Shown: positions 37,421 through 49,356, numbered from the stretch's first letter. The stretch: DNA of 64,000 nt from Amorphochlora amoebiformis (GCA_054601695.1 BAAHQB010000079.1:704311-768310); one strand, 5' to 3'. Numbers and translations: made by a program. Notes: generated by a model not told the origin, from the letters alone.

Positions 37421-37685
37421 TTTCGAATTATTCGGAATAATGCTATTCGAATATTCATAGAATTATTCGAATTCAATTTTCTCAAACTCACTATTCTATT
37501 TCATTATTCGAATAATGATTTCTTAGTAGAATTATTCGTAATTATTCGAATAATTTTCGAATTATTCGACATTATTCAGAATTATTCGAATAATTCTATT
37601 AACTTTCGAATAATGATTATTCTATAGAATAATCATTATTCTATAGAATAGTCATTATTCTGTAGAATAATCATTATTCTGTTAG
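37421..37685. promoter_or_regulatory. Left subterminal repeat block of the hAT element
   Basis: Many copies of gaattattcgaataat-like motifs in both orientations. Similar motifs fill 39410-39650 at the other end. In characterised hAT elements, subterminal repeats near both ends bind the transposase and are needed for mobility. That role is inferred here. Confidence 0.6.
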
Positions 37686-38015
37686 TAGAAATGATAGATT
37701 TAGGTAAAATCATTTCATTACAACAAAAAAAAAATAAAGTCGGCTGGTGCGGGGTTACAAATTTAAAATTAGTTTTGATGATTTCGCCTAATATATATAC
37801 ATATCGGAGTGGGTGGGAACGGTCCGAACGGTGGCCGGCGGTGGGTCCCTCGGAATCCAGCACGTATCACAGAAACCCCGGAACCCATAACCTCCAAGAA
37901 TTTGTCGGCTTCTAGTGACATGTGACAATTCCAGTGACAGTTGTTAGCGTTTCCTAGGTTCCGTAGATTCCGACAGGACTTCACTGCCGAGTCCGTCTGA
38001 CTCCGCCACCAAAAC

Positions 38016-38345
38016 ATGGACATCGAGCCCGCCATTCCCCCCGACGCAATGCCTGCAGCGCGCGAGGCCCTTGATCAGGAAGGGGGCCAGGCAGGTGAGG
38101 AAGGGGGAGAGTCTCAGAATGCACCAGAGCTTCCAAACTTGCAGTCTTCAAGAATTTGTCTTTTCTTCCCGATACCGCTGCTAGATTGAGGGTTTGGGAC
38201 TCTCTCTCTGACGTGGTGAGGACAGCAGCGAGCTCGATGGATATCGGGAACAGCCAATCTAAGGAAGACATGTCAGAGGAGAAAAGTGAAAGCGATGGTA
38301 AATTTTATATGTATATTTTTGTGATGCAAATGTTCTCGTTTATCA

Positions 38346-38390
<45 letters not shown>

Positions 38391-38449
38391 TGTATATTAT
38401 ATTTGTGTAAGTAAATATGTATTTATATAGAATCGTGTGTAATACTCAT

Positions 38450-38488
<39 letters not shown>

Positions 38489-38708
38489 TATATATATGTT
38501 GAACAGTGCACATACATAAAATACACATATACACCCATAACGCACACACACACGCATATACATGTATATATTATTTACACAAAAGGAATGTTTGTGAACA
38601 CATTTTCACAGGTGTAATTTTCATAGGTGTAATATACATACATGTACATGTAGTAACACATACACACATGTACATATATACATACATCATATATATACAC
38701 ATACACAG

Positions 38709-38787
<79 letters not shown>

Positions 38788-39278
38788 CATTATATATATT
38801 TACTAAACACACATTGTATACAAAAATGTGTTACACATGTACACACATATTGATATATTATATATGCATTATACACACATAAAAATGGAAATATATGTAC
38901 ATGTGTCACATGTGTGTGGAAGTACCACACCTAAATGTGTACGTATACATAGGCGGGCTATTGAGTTTGGAGGACGATTACACTTCCAATACCCCAACCG
39001 CTAGTGAGATGATCACGTCGGAAATCCAAAAAGATCGTTCCTGGGATGTTTCGAATAGAGTGGATCCTCTCAAATGGTGGCGGGATAATCGCAACGCTTT
39101 CCCAATTCTCTTTCAAGTTGCCAGAGTGTATCTGGGAGTCCATGCCACAAGCACGGAGAGCGAGCGAACTTTTTCGAAGTGTGGGTTCTTGAAAAGTGGG
39201 CGCCGAAACAGGATGGGGAGTGATTTAATAAGTGCAATTATTTACTTGAATGCATGTTCAAAAATTGATTGGCTGTGA
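38016..39278 (+). CDS. hAT transposase C-terminal fragment (hATC dimerisation domain), three exons
   Basis: Exons 38016-38094, 38145-38297 and 38953-39278 join in phase into a 185-residue protein. The introns start gtgagg and gtaaat and end cttgcag and catag. The middle exon contains FKNLSFLPDTAARLRVWDSL, which resembles the FK-x-L-x-FL block upstream of the dimerisation region in hAT transposases. The last exon has the hATC hallmarks: DPLKWWRDNRNAFPILF, then VYLGVHATSTESERTFSKCG and a Gly/Arg-rich turn before a final helix. A complete transposase usually exceeds 500 residues. The BED zinc finger and most of the RNase H-like core are missing. The 50-bp first intron is very short, so exon 1 is the least certain part. 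Confidence 0.8.
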
Positions 39279-39657
39279 GCCTGTGGCACCAACTGGTGTA
39301 ACAACTATAATAATCATTGGAATGTTGACTCGGCATCGTCTAGATCATTAATAACTTGGCGGCGCTAAAATATAAGACATATATTCAAGTTCGACGTTAA
39401 AATAATGAATATTTGTTAGTAGAATTATTCGAATTTCAATTTCTTAATAGAATAATGATTATTCGAATTATTCGTAGAATTATTCGAATTTCAGTTTCTT
39501 AGCAGAATTTATTCGAATAATGATTTTTTTTTAGAATTATTCTAGAATTATTCGAATAATTTTTCCCTTAATGGGATTTTAATAGAATTATTCGAATTCG
39601 AATTTCTAAACAGAATTATTCGAATAATTAATTCGAATAATTCTATTAAAAACACTA

Positions 39658-39665
39658 AATACAAC
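39658..39665 (+). repeat. Right target-site duplication of the hAT element
   Basis: AATACAAC, matching 37388-37395 exactly and directly abutting the right terminal inverted repeat. Confidence 0.88.
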
Positions 39666-40326
39666 CTAGACAACTAGTATCTAGAGTATTCAGAGCATGC
39701 TCTAGATGCTATAGCGCATATAGTGTACTATGAGTTACTGACTCTAGTATCTAGAGTATACTATGATCTAACTGGATACAAATATATGCAAAAGACCTTA
39801 AGAAGATTGAAACTAAAATTAGTAATATTGTGCATACTAATATATTAATACTAGAGATTATTAACTTGTGAATGATTTAGTGATATTATATATAATTATT
39901 CGCAGAAACTAGGGAAATCGAGAGATAATATAATTATTCGCAGAAACTAGGGAAATCGAGAGCTTGGTTAAACTTAGTCGAAGTTAAACTAGTTAAACTA
40001 GTTAAAATTGATCATAATTTAATTTCCGATGAATAGCTAGGAATATGTATCATAAATACGCCGGCCATATGAGGTTGCTGGGGCTAGGCAAGCTCTAGAA
40101 GTTAAATACTTATAGATAGCTTAGTATATACCTAGCTATAGACGGCGCTTGCGGCAAGTTAATCTGATGCCAAAGGAATGATATATCGATATGCTGAGGT
40201 GGTATCGTATGGAAAGGCTACTCAAACGTGGGCCTGGGACGATCTCATGCAGGACTGCGGATGATAGACACCACAGACGTAGTTACGGTTGATATGTAGA
40301 GTATAGAGTATATATACAGAATCGAT
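39660..40326. other. Non-coding stretch between hAT element and minus-strand gene
   Basis: An AT-rich, CTAG-containing sequence with a 38-bp tandem pair at about 39889-39962 (both contain ttattcgcagaaactaggg). From 40060 to 40300 the composition is more balanced, but I see no exon or promoter motif that I would defend. This interval includes the region 3' of the gene that ends at 40327. Confidence 0.6.
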
Positions 40327-41749
40327 TTATCGAGTAGCACGAGGTTCTAGATTCGAACACGGTAGTACTCGGCCTAGTCGATTGCGAGACGTCTTGGACA
40401 AGATGTTTTGAAATTGAGCCTCCTTCTCCACAAGTCGCTGTCTTAGCTCCGGTGGGACACCAGCGAGTCGCCCTTGGTGACGTATGGAAGTCAACCCTCC
40501 CACTCTCGCTCCTGCGCTCAGCGAATCTCGCGTTTCCAAACTCATATCCGGTCTTTTTAAGCCTTTGCTTCCCGAGTGCTGGCTCATGGTGTGATTGTCT
40601 CCAGGAATAAAAGTGGAGAATAGGTGCCCTGCACTCTTTCGAAAGCTTAATTCCGGAGGAGAAGTACGAAACTCGAAGGCTTGTCGATCCCCAGCGAAGC
40701 TGGAGCCGACGTCGTATTGTGCACCGACAGACGATCTAAACGATCGCGGTGCGTTTGCGCCGAAGGGGGCAATACGCACCCATGGACGATTCCGATAGCA
40801 TTGCACACGCCCGTGGGTAGGATGATGAGATCCAGTTCGGTACTTGTGCATGTTGCTGCCTTCTAGATGCATATGCGTGTCTGGCACGATACCGGTCTTC
40901 AAGGCCGGATGGCACGGAAGAGAGGACTCCCTTGATTCACTCGTTGATTCGACGCCCAAACTTTCTCGGCCCTTGTCTCTGTAGTCGAAAAACTCACGCC
41001 TCCCCATCGTCGTCGCGAGGTGTGTGGGAGATGACAGCGTGTATGACTTGCGCTCCGCGGCGATTTGTGTCCAGTCACCGCGTCGCACGTCGCAAACCAC
41101 CTCATCACCTACCTCGCGTTCACCTCGAAAGCGTGTGCCGCATTGACGCTCCGAGGACTTGGGAGGCCCCAGAAAGCACCCCGGTCTTGAGACTGGGGCT
41201 GAGACTGAGACTGAGGCTGAACCTGAGCCTGAGCCTGAGCCTGAGGCTGAGCCTGAGCCTGGACCTGGGCCTGAGACTGAGCCTGAGCCTGGACCTGGGC
41301 CTGAGACTGGGCCTGAGTATTGGCCATGGAATTCACCCTCGAATTTATTCCCCGGGTAAGCGCTCAAACGGACCCCGGGGAGGCTGGTGTCAATTTGAAG
41401 CCGTCTACGTTTCACTACTGGGACTATGGCCACTTCCGCTCCTCGCTTGCCTGATCCTGATACTCGTACAAATGCCGACTGCCTGCCTTGAACGGATTTC
41501 ATCCTTCCTCTGCCCTTGTTGCTCTCATTGCTCTCACCCTCACCCTTACCCTCGCTCTCGCCGTCGTTAGGCCTCTTGTAACGTCGCCTAATTGCAATCA
41601 TATCACTTCAGAAACCATCATATTATACGTATGCACACAGTATAAAAATGCATGTACATCTCTCATAATTTCTGTAAATTTATGTACATATATAAATACA
41701 TACGTATATATATAATATATATATATATATATGTGTGTGTATATGTTTA

Positions 41750-41796
<47 letters not shown>

Positions 41797-41934
41797 ATAT
41801 ATATGTGTGTACATATATATATATAGACATAAATAAGTGGACATTTGAATTGTTTGACCAGAGTGTTTTGTGGAATCTCAAGGGCTTTTCTTCCTTCTCC
41901 TTCACGTCCCATGTGAATACCTTACATATATACA

Positions 41935-41978
<44 letters not shown>

Positions 41979-42048
41979 TACAACTGTCATACGTGTGTAC
42001 ACATATTTCTTACGTAGACGTATATATTTGAATATTTTATGCACATAT

Positions 42049-42092
<44 letters not shown>

Positions 42093-42214
42093 ATGTATAT
42101 ACATACACACACATACATATTATATATATATATATATATATATAATATGTGCATAAAATATTCAAATATATACGTCTACGTAAGAAATATGTGTACACAC
42201 GTATGACAGTTGTA

Positions 42215-42276
<62 letters not shown>

Positions 42277-42342
42277 TACAACTGTCATACGTGTGTACAC
42301 ATATTTCTTACGTAGACGTATATATTTGAATATTTTATGCAC

Positions 42343-42379
<37 letters not shown>

Positions 42380-42392
42380 TATGTATATATAT

Positions 42393-42435
<43 letters not shown>

Positions 42436-42852
42436 ATATACGATTTGTATGAGAGTAGATTTTCATAAGGAGAACCTTCGAATCTCCCTGGAGTTGGGTG
42501 GTATCCCCGTCGTCATCATGTTTGAATCCACTCATGGCCCCAAGTGTATGGAATGGCCTATCTCCACCCATGCTGCCTGCTTTCGACCGTGCCCCAGACG
42601 TTGGCTTAGCCCCTGGGTCTTCCCCATGCGCTGGCTTAGCAGTAACCCCTGCCTGAATCCATTTGTTGGAGGTGGTGGGAGTGAGATGTGTCTTCTGTGG
42701 AAGGCGTTGAGGTTGAGATTGGTGATCTAGATGAGGGTGATGAGGTTGGGTATACGACATGCTGGGAGATGTGAGGGGTGACGTATCGTCTTCAAACTCG
42801 AGCTTCTGCCGTTAAATACAAACGTTCATACATACGTCAAAATATATAGACA

Positions 42853-42886
<34 letters not shown>

Positions 42887-43999
42887 ACATATATAGATAT
42901 CTATAATATAATATATATATAGTACATATATATATATATATATGTATATATTATACGTACATAGTCTGATGTTGTCTGTATGCATGATCGATAAGAGGTT
43001 AGTAGTAGTTAGTAGGAGTATTAGTAGGAATATATGCATACAGTAGGAGTATTAGCTTAGCAGGAATATATGCATACCGAGCTGCTTCCGCCTGCGTTCA
43101 TTCTCTGCCTCGGAGGTGTCTTGCTCCCCGCAACCGTTAGGTTCGACTTTTCAACGGGCATAGCTAAAGCCGTGTGAGTGATAGGCATCTGAGCATGAGT
43201 AGGCACATCCATCTGCCTGAACGCTCGATTCACCGTACTGTAACCCATTGGGTTAGCCATCGAATTCCCCACCGGATTGTAAAGCAGGTGGTTATGAGCC
43301 ATCTGGTTATCTGTATGATATACTCGGTTTGCCACAAGTTTCGTCATTGGGTTGGTCGTGCGGTTCGAGTTGGCCATTAGATTCGAGTTGCCCATTCGGT
43401 TCGGGTTGCCCATTCGGTTCGAGTTGGCCATAGCCATCGGGTTCGAAGCCGCAATCTGGTTCGCCGCGGGGTTGCGCATCGTGCTGCCCGTGTAGTCATG
43501 CATCGAGTTGGCAATAGGATTAGCCATGGGGTTGGGGTCTTGGTTCTGGTGTCCTCTCGAACTAAAGCTGGGTCTCCTCAAATCTGTTGGCAATGTTGGT
43601 CGTGACGACACGGGAGGTGATTGGTTTGTGAGCGATGGTTGAAAATCCGTCCTCAGAGCCGTCCTCTTCCGAAATGCGGTTGAGGACGACTTGTCCTTTA
43701 CAAACACACCTGGACGGCGTTCTCGGGTTTGGGTTTGAGTTCGGGTTTGGCTTTGGTGCTGTCCTTGATGAGCTTCATGGGTTTCATAATCTTCGTACGA
43801 TCTACACGATTCATAGAATGGCTCACTTTGGGAGGACCTCGGGAAACTCGTCTTCGCCCTTTCGAGGCTCCCTTTGCTTGTACTTTCGGACACGTGTCTG
43901 TGGGAGTACATTCGACGCCTGGCATATTGGCCACAGACAGCAGCCTTCATGGCAATCTTGTTCTCCGAACTGCCAAAATCAAACATTACTGTATCAATA

Positions 44000-44045
<46 letters not shown>

Positions 44046-44065
44046 AAAATCAAACATTACTGTAT

Positions 44066-44105
<40 letters not shown>

Positions 44106-44239
44106 TTGTACATGTACAACTTTTATAAATTGATATATATGCATATATATACAATATACATATATATATATATATACATATACACATACATATATATATT
44201 TATATATAGTTATGAATATACATACATAATATTATATAT

Positions 44240-44287
<48 letters not shown>

Positions 44288-44421
44288 GCATGTATATATG
44301 TGTGTACACATATCAATTTATGAAATTTGTACATATGCATACACATATACATATACACATACATACATATATATATATATATGCATATTTGTATATATAA
44401 TTAATAAGTATATTACACATA

Positions 44422-44498
<77 letters not shown>

Positions 44499-44580
44499 CA
44501 TATATAATATATATATATATATATATATACATGTGTGTGTGTACAAAAGCATATCGTACAAAAGCATATCGTATAATATG

Positions 44581-44640
<60 letters not shown>

Positions 44641-46868
44641 TGATGTTTTATTGATGTTTGATGTGTATGTTAAATAATAGTGATGTTTTAAATAATGTGA
44701 AGATATTTGTTACATACAGGGGGACGGTCTTGACTGTCCTCCGTTCATGCTCTTGGGTGAATCGGCTGACATCCATATAATAATCATCACATACGGCTAA
44801 TCGGGTGACATCCATACAATCGGATATGGGGCATCCATACAATCAAATACGTGTAATCGGGTGACGTCCATACAATGAGATACGGTAAATTTGATGACAT
44901 CCATACGATGAGATAGGGCATACATCCATACAATGAGATAGGTGACATCCATACGATGAGATAGGTGACATCCATACAATCAGACACGTGTACATTCAAA
45001 TCATGTCCATCTAATAGCCGTATCCGCATTCATAGAATATATATATATATATGTATGTATATATATATGTACATTAATTAATATACATATATTTGATGTA
45101 TGCATGTATATACGGGCATGCACGTATGATGATCGATATGGTTTTAAGTGTGACGTTTGGATGTGGGAGTACTTGATACATAGCGAAAGTGTGATGTCTA
45201 ATGTGTGGGAATTCTTCATACATAGCAAGACTAAGGTGTCTATGTGTGGGAGTACTGATACATAGCGAAAGCGTGATGTCTAGGTGTCGGAATACTTGGT
45301 GTCGGAATACTTGATACATATGAAGACTAATGTGTCTAGGTGTGGGAGTACTTGATACATAGCGAAAGTGTGATGTCTAGGTGTCGGAATACTTGATAAA
45401 GAGCAAGATACATAGCGAAAGTGTGATGTATAGGTGTCGGAATACTTGATACATAGCAAGACTAAGATGTCTATGTGTGGGGAGTACTTGATACATAGCG
45501 AAAGTGTGATGTCTAAGTGTCGGAATACTTGATACATAGCAAGACTAAGGTGTCTGTGTGTGGGGATACTTGATACATAGCAAAAGTAAGGTGTCTATGT
45601 GTGGGAATACTTGATGCATAGCGAAAGGTGCCGCTGGATCGAGTGGTGTGAAGTCTTCCGGTAAAACTATAATAAACCAAATTATGGAATATATATCATT
45701 TTTATACCATCCACACCAGCAGAGAGAAGCACGTTAGATTCGAATGGCATACAAATGACATGCATTCCCACACACGCGCTTCCGCTGTCGTAAAGCAAGG
45801 CACGTACCTTCCCACAGCCGTAAGGACAATACCGTCTCTCATGCTCCGCAAGCTCGCTCCCTCGCCTAAGTACCGACAAACGCATTTTAACCACCAACAC
45901 GGAAAGAGTTGTTTTTCAATGTGAATTGAATGCAGATACCAGTGTTGTTTTTCAATGCCAATAGAATGCAGATACCAGCGTTTTATAATGCCATAGAATG
46001 CAGATACATACTCTGATTTGCAAGTAAACAACGCATATGTACGTAAATAGTCCGTGGAATTTCGTTTGCACCTCCGTCGACTGATCCGTTTGCCTGTGGC
46101 CTTTTTCATGAGGTGCTTCGACTCGTCCGAAGGCGAAAGCCTGCCCAGTTTGGGTCCGTGAATCTGTAGCTTTGCTTTGTCTGAGAGGGCGAGTGGCAGA
46201 GGAAGCGGTAGAGAATACGGCGGTGAGTTGGTAGTGGTGCTCGCACTTGGGCTTGCACTTGGGCTCGCATTTTGGCTTGTAGTTGGGCTCGCATCTCGGG
46301 GCGCATTTCCATCCCCGTATGTGTGGCCGCGCCCCCGGAGTTTTTGCCCACCCTCCCGGAGTTTTTGAGTAGATTGTTTACGGGGCGGGTTTTGCGGGGA
46401 TTTGGACGTGCTAAGCGGAAATTCGTTGGTGAGGTCTTTGGCTTGGAGAACAGTAGCCTGGTCGAGAATTATGGCCTGCATTTCAAGAACCACGGCGCAA
46501 CTCGGAAGAGCACCCAACCCACAACAAGAGGATGGACTGATGGATAGCGCTGGAACCGAAATTTGGGCTTTAAGGAGCACGTCCGGGGGTGGTGGTGATA
46601 CGCGATGGGGGTTATCTAGGGCGGCAGATGACGCGCCAGTTGTCCGCAGCAGAGCATCCGGACCAAATCCCGACTCAAACCGTGGGCAACACAAGAAAAA
46701 ACTAGACATTTCAGGCGTTTTGGGACCACTTGCGTGGCTTCCTTGGTTAACTCGAGTCGGAGATGTTGAGGGGGGTTCAGCTTGGATTGTGCCGTGATTG
46801 TGTGCCGCCATGCAGGCGTTGTGCTGCCTCATGTGTTGGATCAGCCACCACCGATAAGCCGAAAACAA
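40327..46868 (-). CDS. Large low-complexity protein, six-exon model
   Basis: On the minus strand, exons 46868-46012, 45865-45808, 44749-44718, 43969-43078, 42805-42476 and 41574-40327 join in phase into at most 1138 residues ending at TAA. The best boundaries are gtatgt after exon 1, gtacgt after exon 2, gattttggcag before exon 4, gtatgc after exon 4 and ttaacggcag before exon 5. Exon 3 (32 nt) and the start of exon 6 are weak. At the exon 1/2 junction, [20 protein letters not shown] continues into CGK. This has the Cys, L-x-EHE and C-x(3)-C spacing of a TRAF-type zinc finger, but I do not assert that family. Exon 4 is rich in Asn/Met/Pro repeats. Exon 6 begins basic, then has a Gly/Ser/Pro repeat from a hexanucleotide array, and ends in a short charged helix. 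The 5' end is unresolved: ATG may lie inside exon 1, or upstream near 47098 (MSRFTLSVWCG followed by gtaagc). No function is assigned. Confidence 0.55.
41200..41330. repeat. Coding hexanucleotide repeat (GS/GP-rich on minus strand)
   Basis: Variants of gagcct and gagact repeat about twenty times inside exon 6 of the minus-strand gene, giving alternating Gly-Ser and Gly-Pro. The unit length keeps all frames open, so the plus strand also has a long spurious open frame here. Confidence 0.85.
41973..42348. repeat. 78-bp segment in three copies, alternating orientation
   Basis: Copies at 41973-42050 (plus), 42143-42220 (minus) and 42271-42348 (plus) appear identical in their unique part, which contains aactgtcatacgtgtgtac and ttacgtagacgtatat. 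(TA)n spacers separate them. Adjacent copies form two overlapping palindromes. The array lies in the intron between exons 5 and 6 of the minus-strand gene and could fold into strong hairpins in its pre-mRNA. Confidence 0.92.
43972..44074 (-). repeat. Duplicated splice-acceptor sequence
   Basis: The 33 bp immediately upstream of exon 4 of the minus-strand gene, including its acceptor gattttggca, recur 70 bp farther upstream at 44042-44074, with (TA)n between. The upstream copy could act as a decoy acceptor only if the next base completes AG. There the following bases are atatat, so the AG is lost. Confidence 0.8.
44770..45660. repeat. Two intronic minisatellites
   Basis: From about 44770 to 45000 a unit of about 21-36 bp containing tgacatccatac repeats about nine times. 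From about 45120 to 45630 a unit of about 41 bp containing acttgatacatagcgaaagt repeats roughly a dozen times with variation. Short (TA)n lies between them. Both arrays are in introns of the minus-strand gene model. Confidence 0.85.
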
Positions 46869-47710
46869 GTGCCTATCTTGTCTTGTTGAGATCTCTGATC
46901 CTTCCAGTGAACAAGGTGTAGTTGGTTGGGAAGGGACAAGGCTGGGTGGATCAATCCTGCTCCCGTTCGCTGGTGCCGGGCACTTGGCGGGCGGGTTTTG
47001 TGGGAGCGGGCGTGGTGCTGGTATTTCGAATCGCGGTCTGCCGAACAGAATGCGTGGTCTTGCTTACCGCACCATACACTCAAAGTAAATCTAGACATTT
47101 TACCCAATTCCGTCCATCTCACGTTTATCAGCGAAAAGATTTTCCCCGAGTTTTTACATTTTTTTTTCTCTCCGAATAAAAACTGCCCAGTCTTAAAGAG
47201 TCTCGTTCCACCCCATTGTAACGCGTCGTAACGCGTTACGCAACCGACATTCGGCAAGGCGGTCCCACTCGAGAGACCTCTACATAAATTTACATGCACT
47301 CGAGAGGCCTCTACAAACTCAACTCTCAGGATTCTTACTACTGGACATATGTATGCTCGAGCTACATACGTGCACTCTCGAGGCCTCTATACATTCAACG
47401 TGTACTGCGGGACATCTGTATGCTCGAGCTACATAAATGCACTCTCGAGGTCTCTACACATCCCAAGTCATGATTCTACATGTACTGAGGGACATCTGTG
47501 TGCTCGAGCCTCATCATGTCTTTATCTTTCTTCTCCTTCATGCTCGAGAAGCCCGTTACTTACCCGGACTCCACGGTCGCTGTCTTTGAGGCCGAGCGAT
47601 ACGCATGCCAGTGATACGCATGCCAGAACAATGCTCGAGGCCTCAACACAAGTCATACATCACCCGCGCTACGCATGCTTGAGGCCTCTGCCTGTACAAA
47701 TATCATAGTA
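46869..47710. other. Region upstream of the minus-strand gene, with Xho-type CTCGAG repeats
   Basis: Positions 46869-47300 are of balanced composition, with open frames on both strands, none convincing. From 47265 to 47690 a loose repeat built on ctcgaggcctctacac and gcactcgag recurs about eight times. A small candidate exon on the minus strand (47098-47068, then gtaagc) may belong to the gene below. Confidence 0.5.
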
Positions 47711-47885
47711 TCATGATATACTCATGAGTATATATCATAGTGACAAAGAATATATATAATATAAAATTATATATATGTATATATATATATATATGTGTAT
47801 GTGTACATATATATATATATATACACATACATACATATATATATATACATGTACTATGATACATAGTATGTATGTGTGTGCCAGT

Positions 47886-48115
47886 GTGTGTGTGACCTTG
47901 TCGTTCTCTATCTGCATATAATAATATAATAGCCTCCTTGTCGTTCTGTGTCTGCACATAATAATATAATACCCTCCTTGTCGTTCTCTATCTGCGTATA
48001 CAATAGCCTCCTTGTCGTTCTGTATCTGCATATAATAATTTAATAGCCGCCTTGTCGTTCTGTGTCTGCACATAATAACATAATAGCCTCCAATAGCCTC
48101 CCTGTCTTTCTCCAT
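47886..48115. repeat. ~38-bp minisatellite
   Basis: About six copies of a unit containing ctccttgtcgttctgtatct followed by gcatataataatata-type sequence. It is flanked by (TA)n on both sides. Confidence 0.85.
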
Positions 48116-48163
48116 CTGCACACTTCCATGTTCCAGGCCTTGAAAATAACTACCTCTGTCTCG

Positions 48164-48202
<39 letters not shown>

Positions 48203-48260
48203 GGTGTGTATATATATATAATATACATATAATAGATATATATATATATATATTACATAG

Positions 48261-48329
<69 letters not shown>

Positions 48330-48350
48330 CATACACACACACATATATAT

Positions 48351-48393
<43 letters not shown>

Positions 48394-48397
<4 letters not shown>

Positions 48398-49016
48398 GTA
48401 ACCTCCTGGAGTCTGAGGTTTCGCAATGATCTTTGATGTGCTCTGAAGTTATATCTGGAGGATTGCTGCTCTTCACACATGGCCTGCTTGGTACTCGCGA
48501 GTTGAGACCGGTACTCGCTTACTTTGGATCGTTGAGCTACAAAAAACTTGTGATCATATTGGAAATATGCGCTCGTAGTTCTTCTGAGATACACACATGT
48601 AATGGCTACGTACACATTGTGTGTGATTACGATTGAGATTGAGTCATACCTTGAGCTCATCAAGCCTGTTGTTGACATCACGATTGGCTTTGGCTTGCCT
48701 TAGCTTAGTGTTGGCGTCCCTCACATTCTCCTTCATGTTGGAAATCTGTAGAATCTTCGCGATATCCTTCCTGCGCTCTGAAGTCGGCAATCTTCCCTTT
48801 GAGATTGTCAAGAGCTTTGCTAAGGCCGCAACCTTCCTTTCCGCCCGAACTACTTGTCTGCCTGCCTCCATCCCGACCCCGGCTAAAGTGCTCTCCAGGG
48901 TCCCCTCTCTGCCTATAAGTGCTCAACAGGGTCCCCTCTCTGCTTTTAAGTCGCTTTGCCTGAGTGTCGAGTGCCTTGATCTGGGAGTTGTGTGTGCGCT
49001 CTTTCCTGTAGAAATC
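48394..49016 (-). pseudogene. Coiled-coil protein exons with broken reading frame
   Basis: On the minus strand an exon runs from an acceptor (aactttag) at 49016 to a donor (gtatga) after 48650. A second runs from gttttttgtag near 48548 to a stop at 48394. The first encodes a charged helical sequence: [17 protein letters not shown], then a helix through RKVAALAK, and finally [21 protein letters not shown] 31-bp direct tandem duplication at 48887-48948 shifts the frame; counting one copy only restores continuity into [18 protein letters not shown]. Near 48810-48830 the helix passes into the next frame ([16 protein letters not shown]) and back, which implies two single-base shifts. The two exons also disagree in phase by one. 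It is either a decaying gene or an assembly with indel errors. Confidence 0.55.
48887..48948. repeat. 31-bp tandem duplication inside a coiled-coil exon
   Basis: Two copies start at 48887 and 48918, each containing cagggtcccctctctgc. There are few differences. Because 31 is not a multiple of three, the second copy shifts the reading frame of the minus-strand exon. Confidence 0.9.
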
Positions 49017-49028
49017 CTAAAGTTTTTC

Positions 49029-49131
<103 letters not shown>

Positions 49132-49140
49132 CACGTATAT

Positions 49141-49201
<61 letters not shown>

Positions 49202-49356
49202 CTAGTTCTGGTTGATCTAGTACATCTACAACGTAGTGTTGAAGGAATATAGATCATCATCTGTTAACTTGCCATCATCATCATCTACTGCAATCATCTA
49301 CTTCATCTACTTGCCATCATCTACTTCATCTACTTCATCTATGTTGATGTTCTTCA

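Larger units (their letters stand above)
37396..39657 (+). mobile_element. hAT-superfamily DNA transposon, ~2.26 kb
   Basis: The element starts TAGTGTTTTTAA at 37396 and ends with the exact reverse complement at 39657, giving a 12-bp terminal inverted repeat. It is bracketed by a perfect 8-bp direct repeat, AATACAAC, at 37388-37395 and 39658-39665. An 8-bp target duplication is diagnostic of hAT insertion. Both ends carry about 250 bp of repeated, partly palindromic attattcgaat motifs, such as hAT transposases often bind in subterminal regions. Inside lies a three-exon frame for the C-terminal part of a hAT transposase. The catalytic core is absent, so the copy is internally deleted or non-autonomous unless the frame has been co-opted. 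Confidence 0.88.

Noticed and set aside
40932-41570. 212-residue plus-strand frame
   Set aside because: It is antisense to exon 6 of the minus-strand gene and is kept open by the hexanucleotide repeat. The minus frame is longer and links in phase to neighbouring exons.
42149-42730. 193-residue plus-strand frame across the 42-kb repeats
   Set aside because: It begins in an inverted repeat, passes through (TA)n and ends antisense to exon 5 of the minus-strand gene.
45702-45808. WD40-like segment in minus-strand frame ([15 protein letters not shown])
   Set aside because: It resembles a single WD repeat, but a strong donor (gtacgt) precedes it and no second repeat was found, so it is more likely intronic.
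46841-47299. 152-residue minus-strand frame upstream of the large gene
   Set aside because: It overlaps the plausible start of exon 1 in another frame and shows no family motif; only a small 5' exon within it was kept as a possibility.
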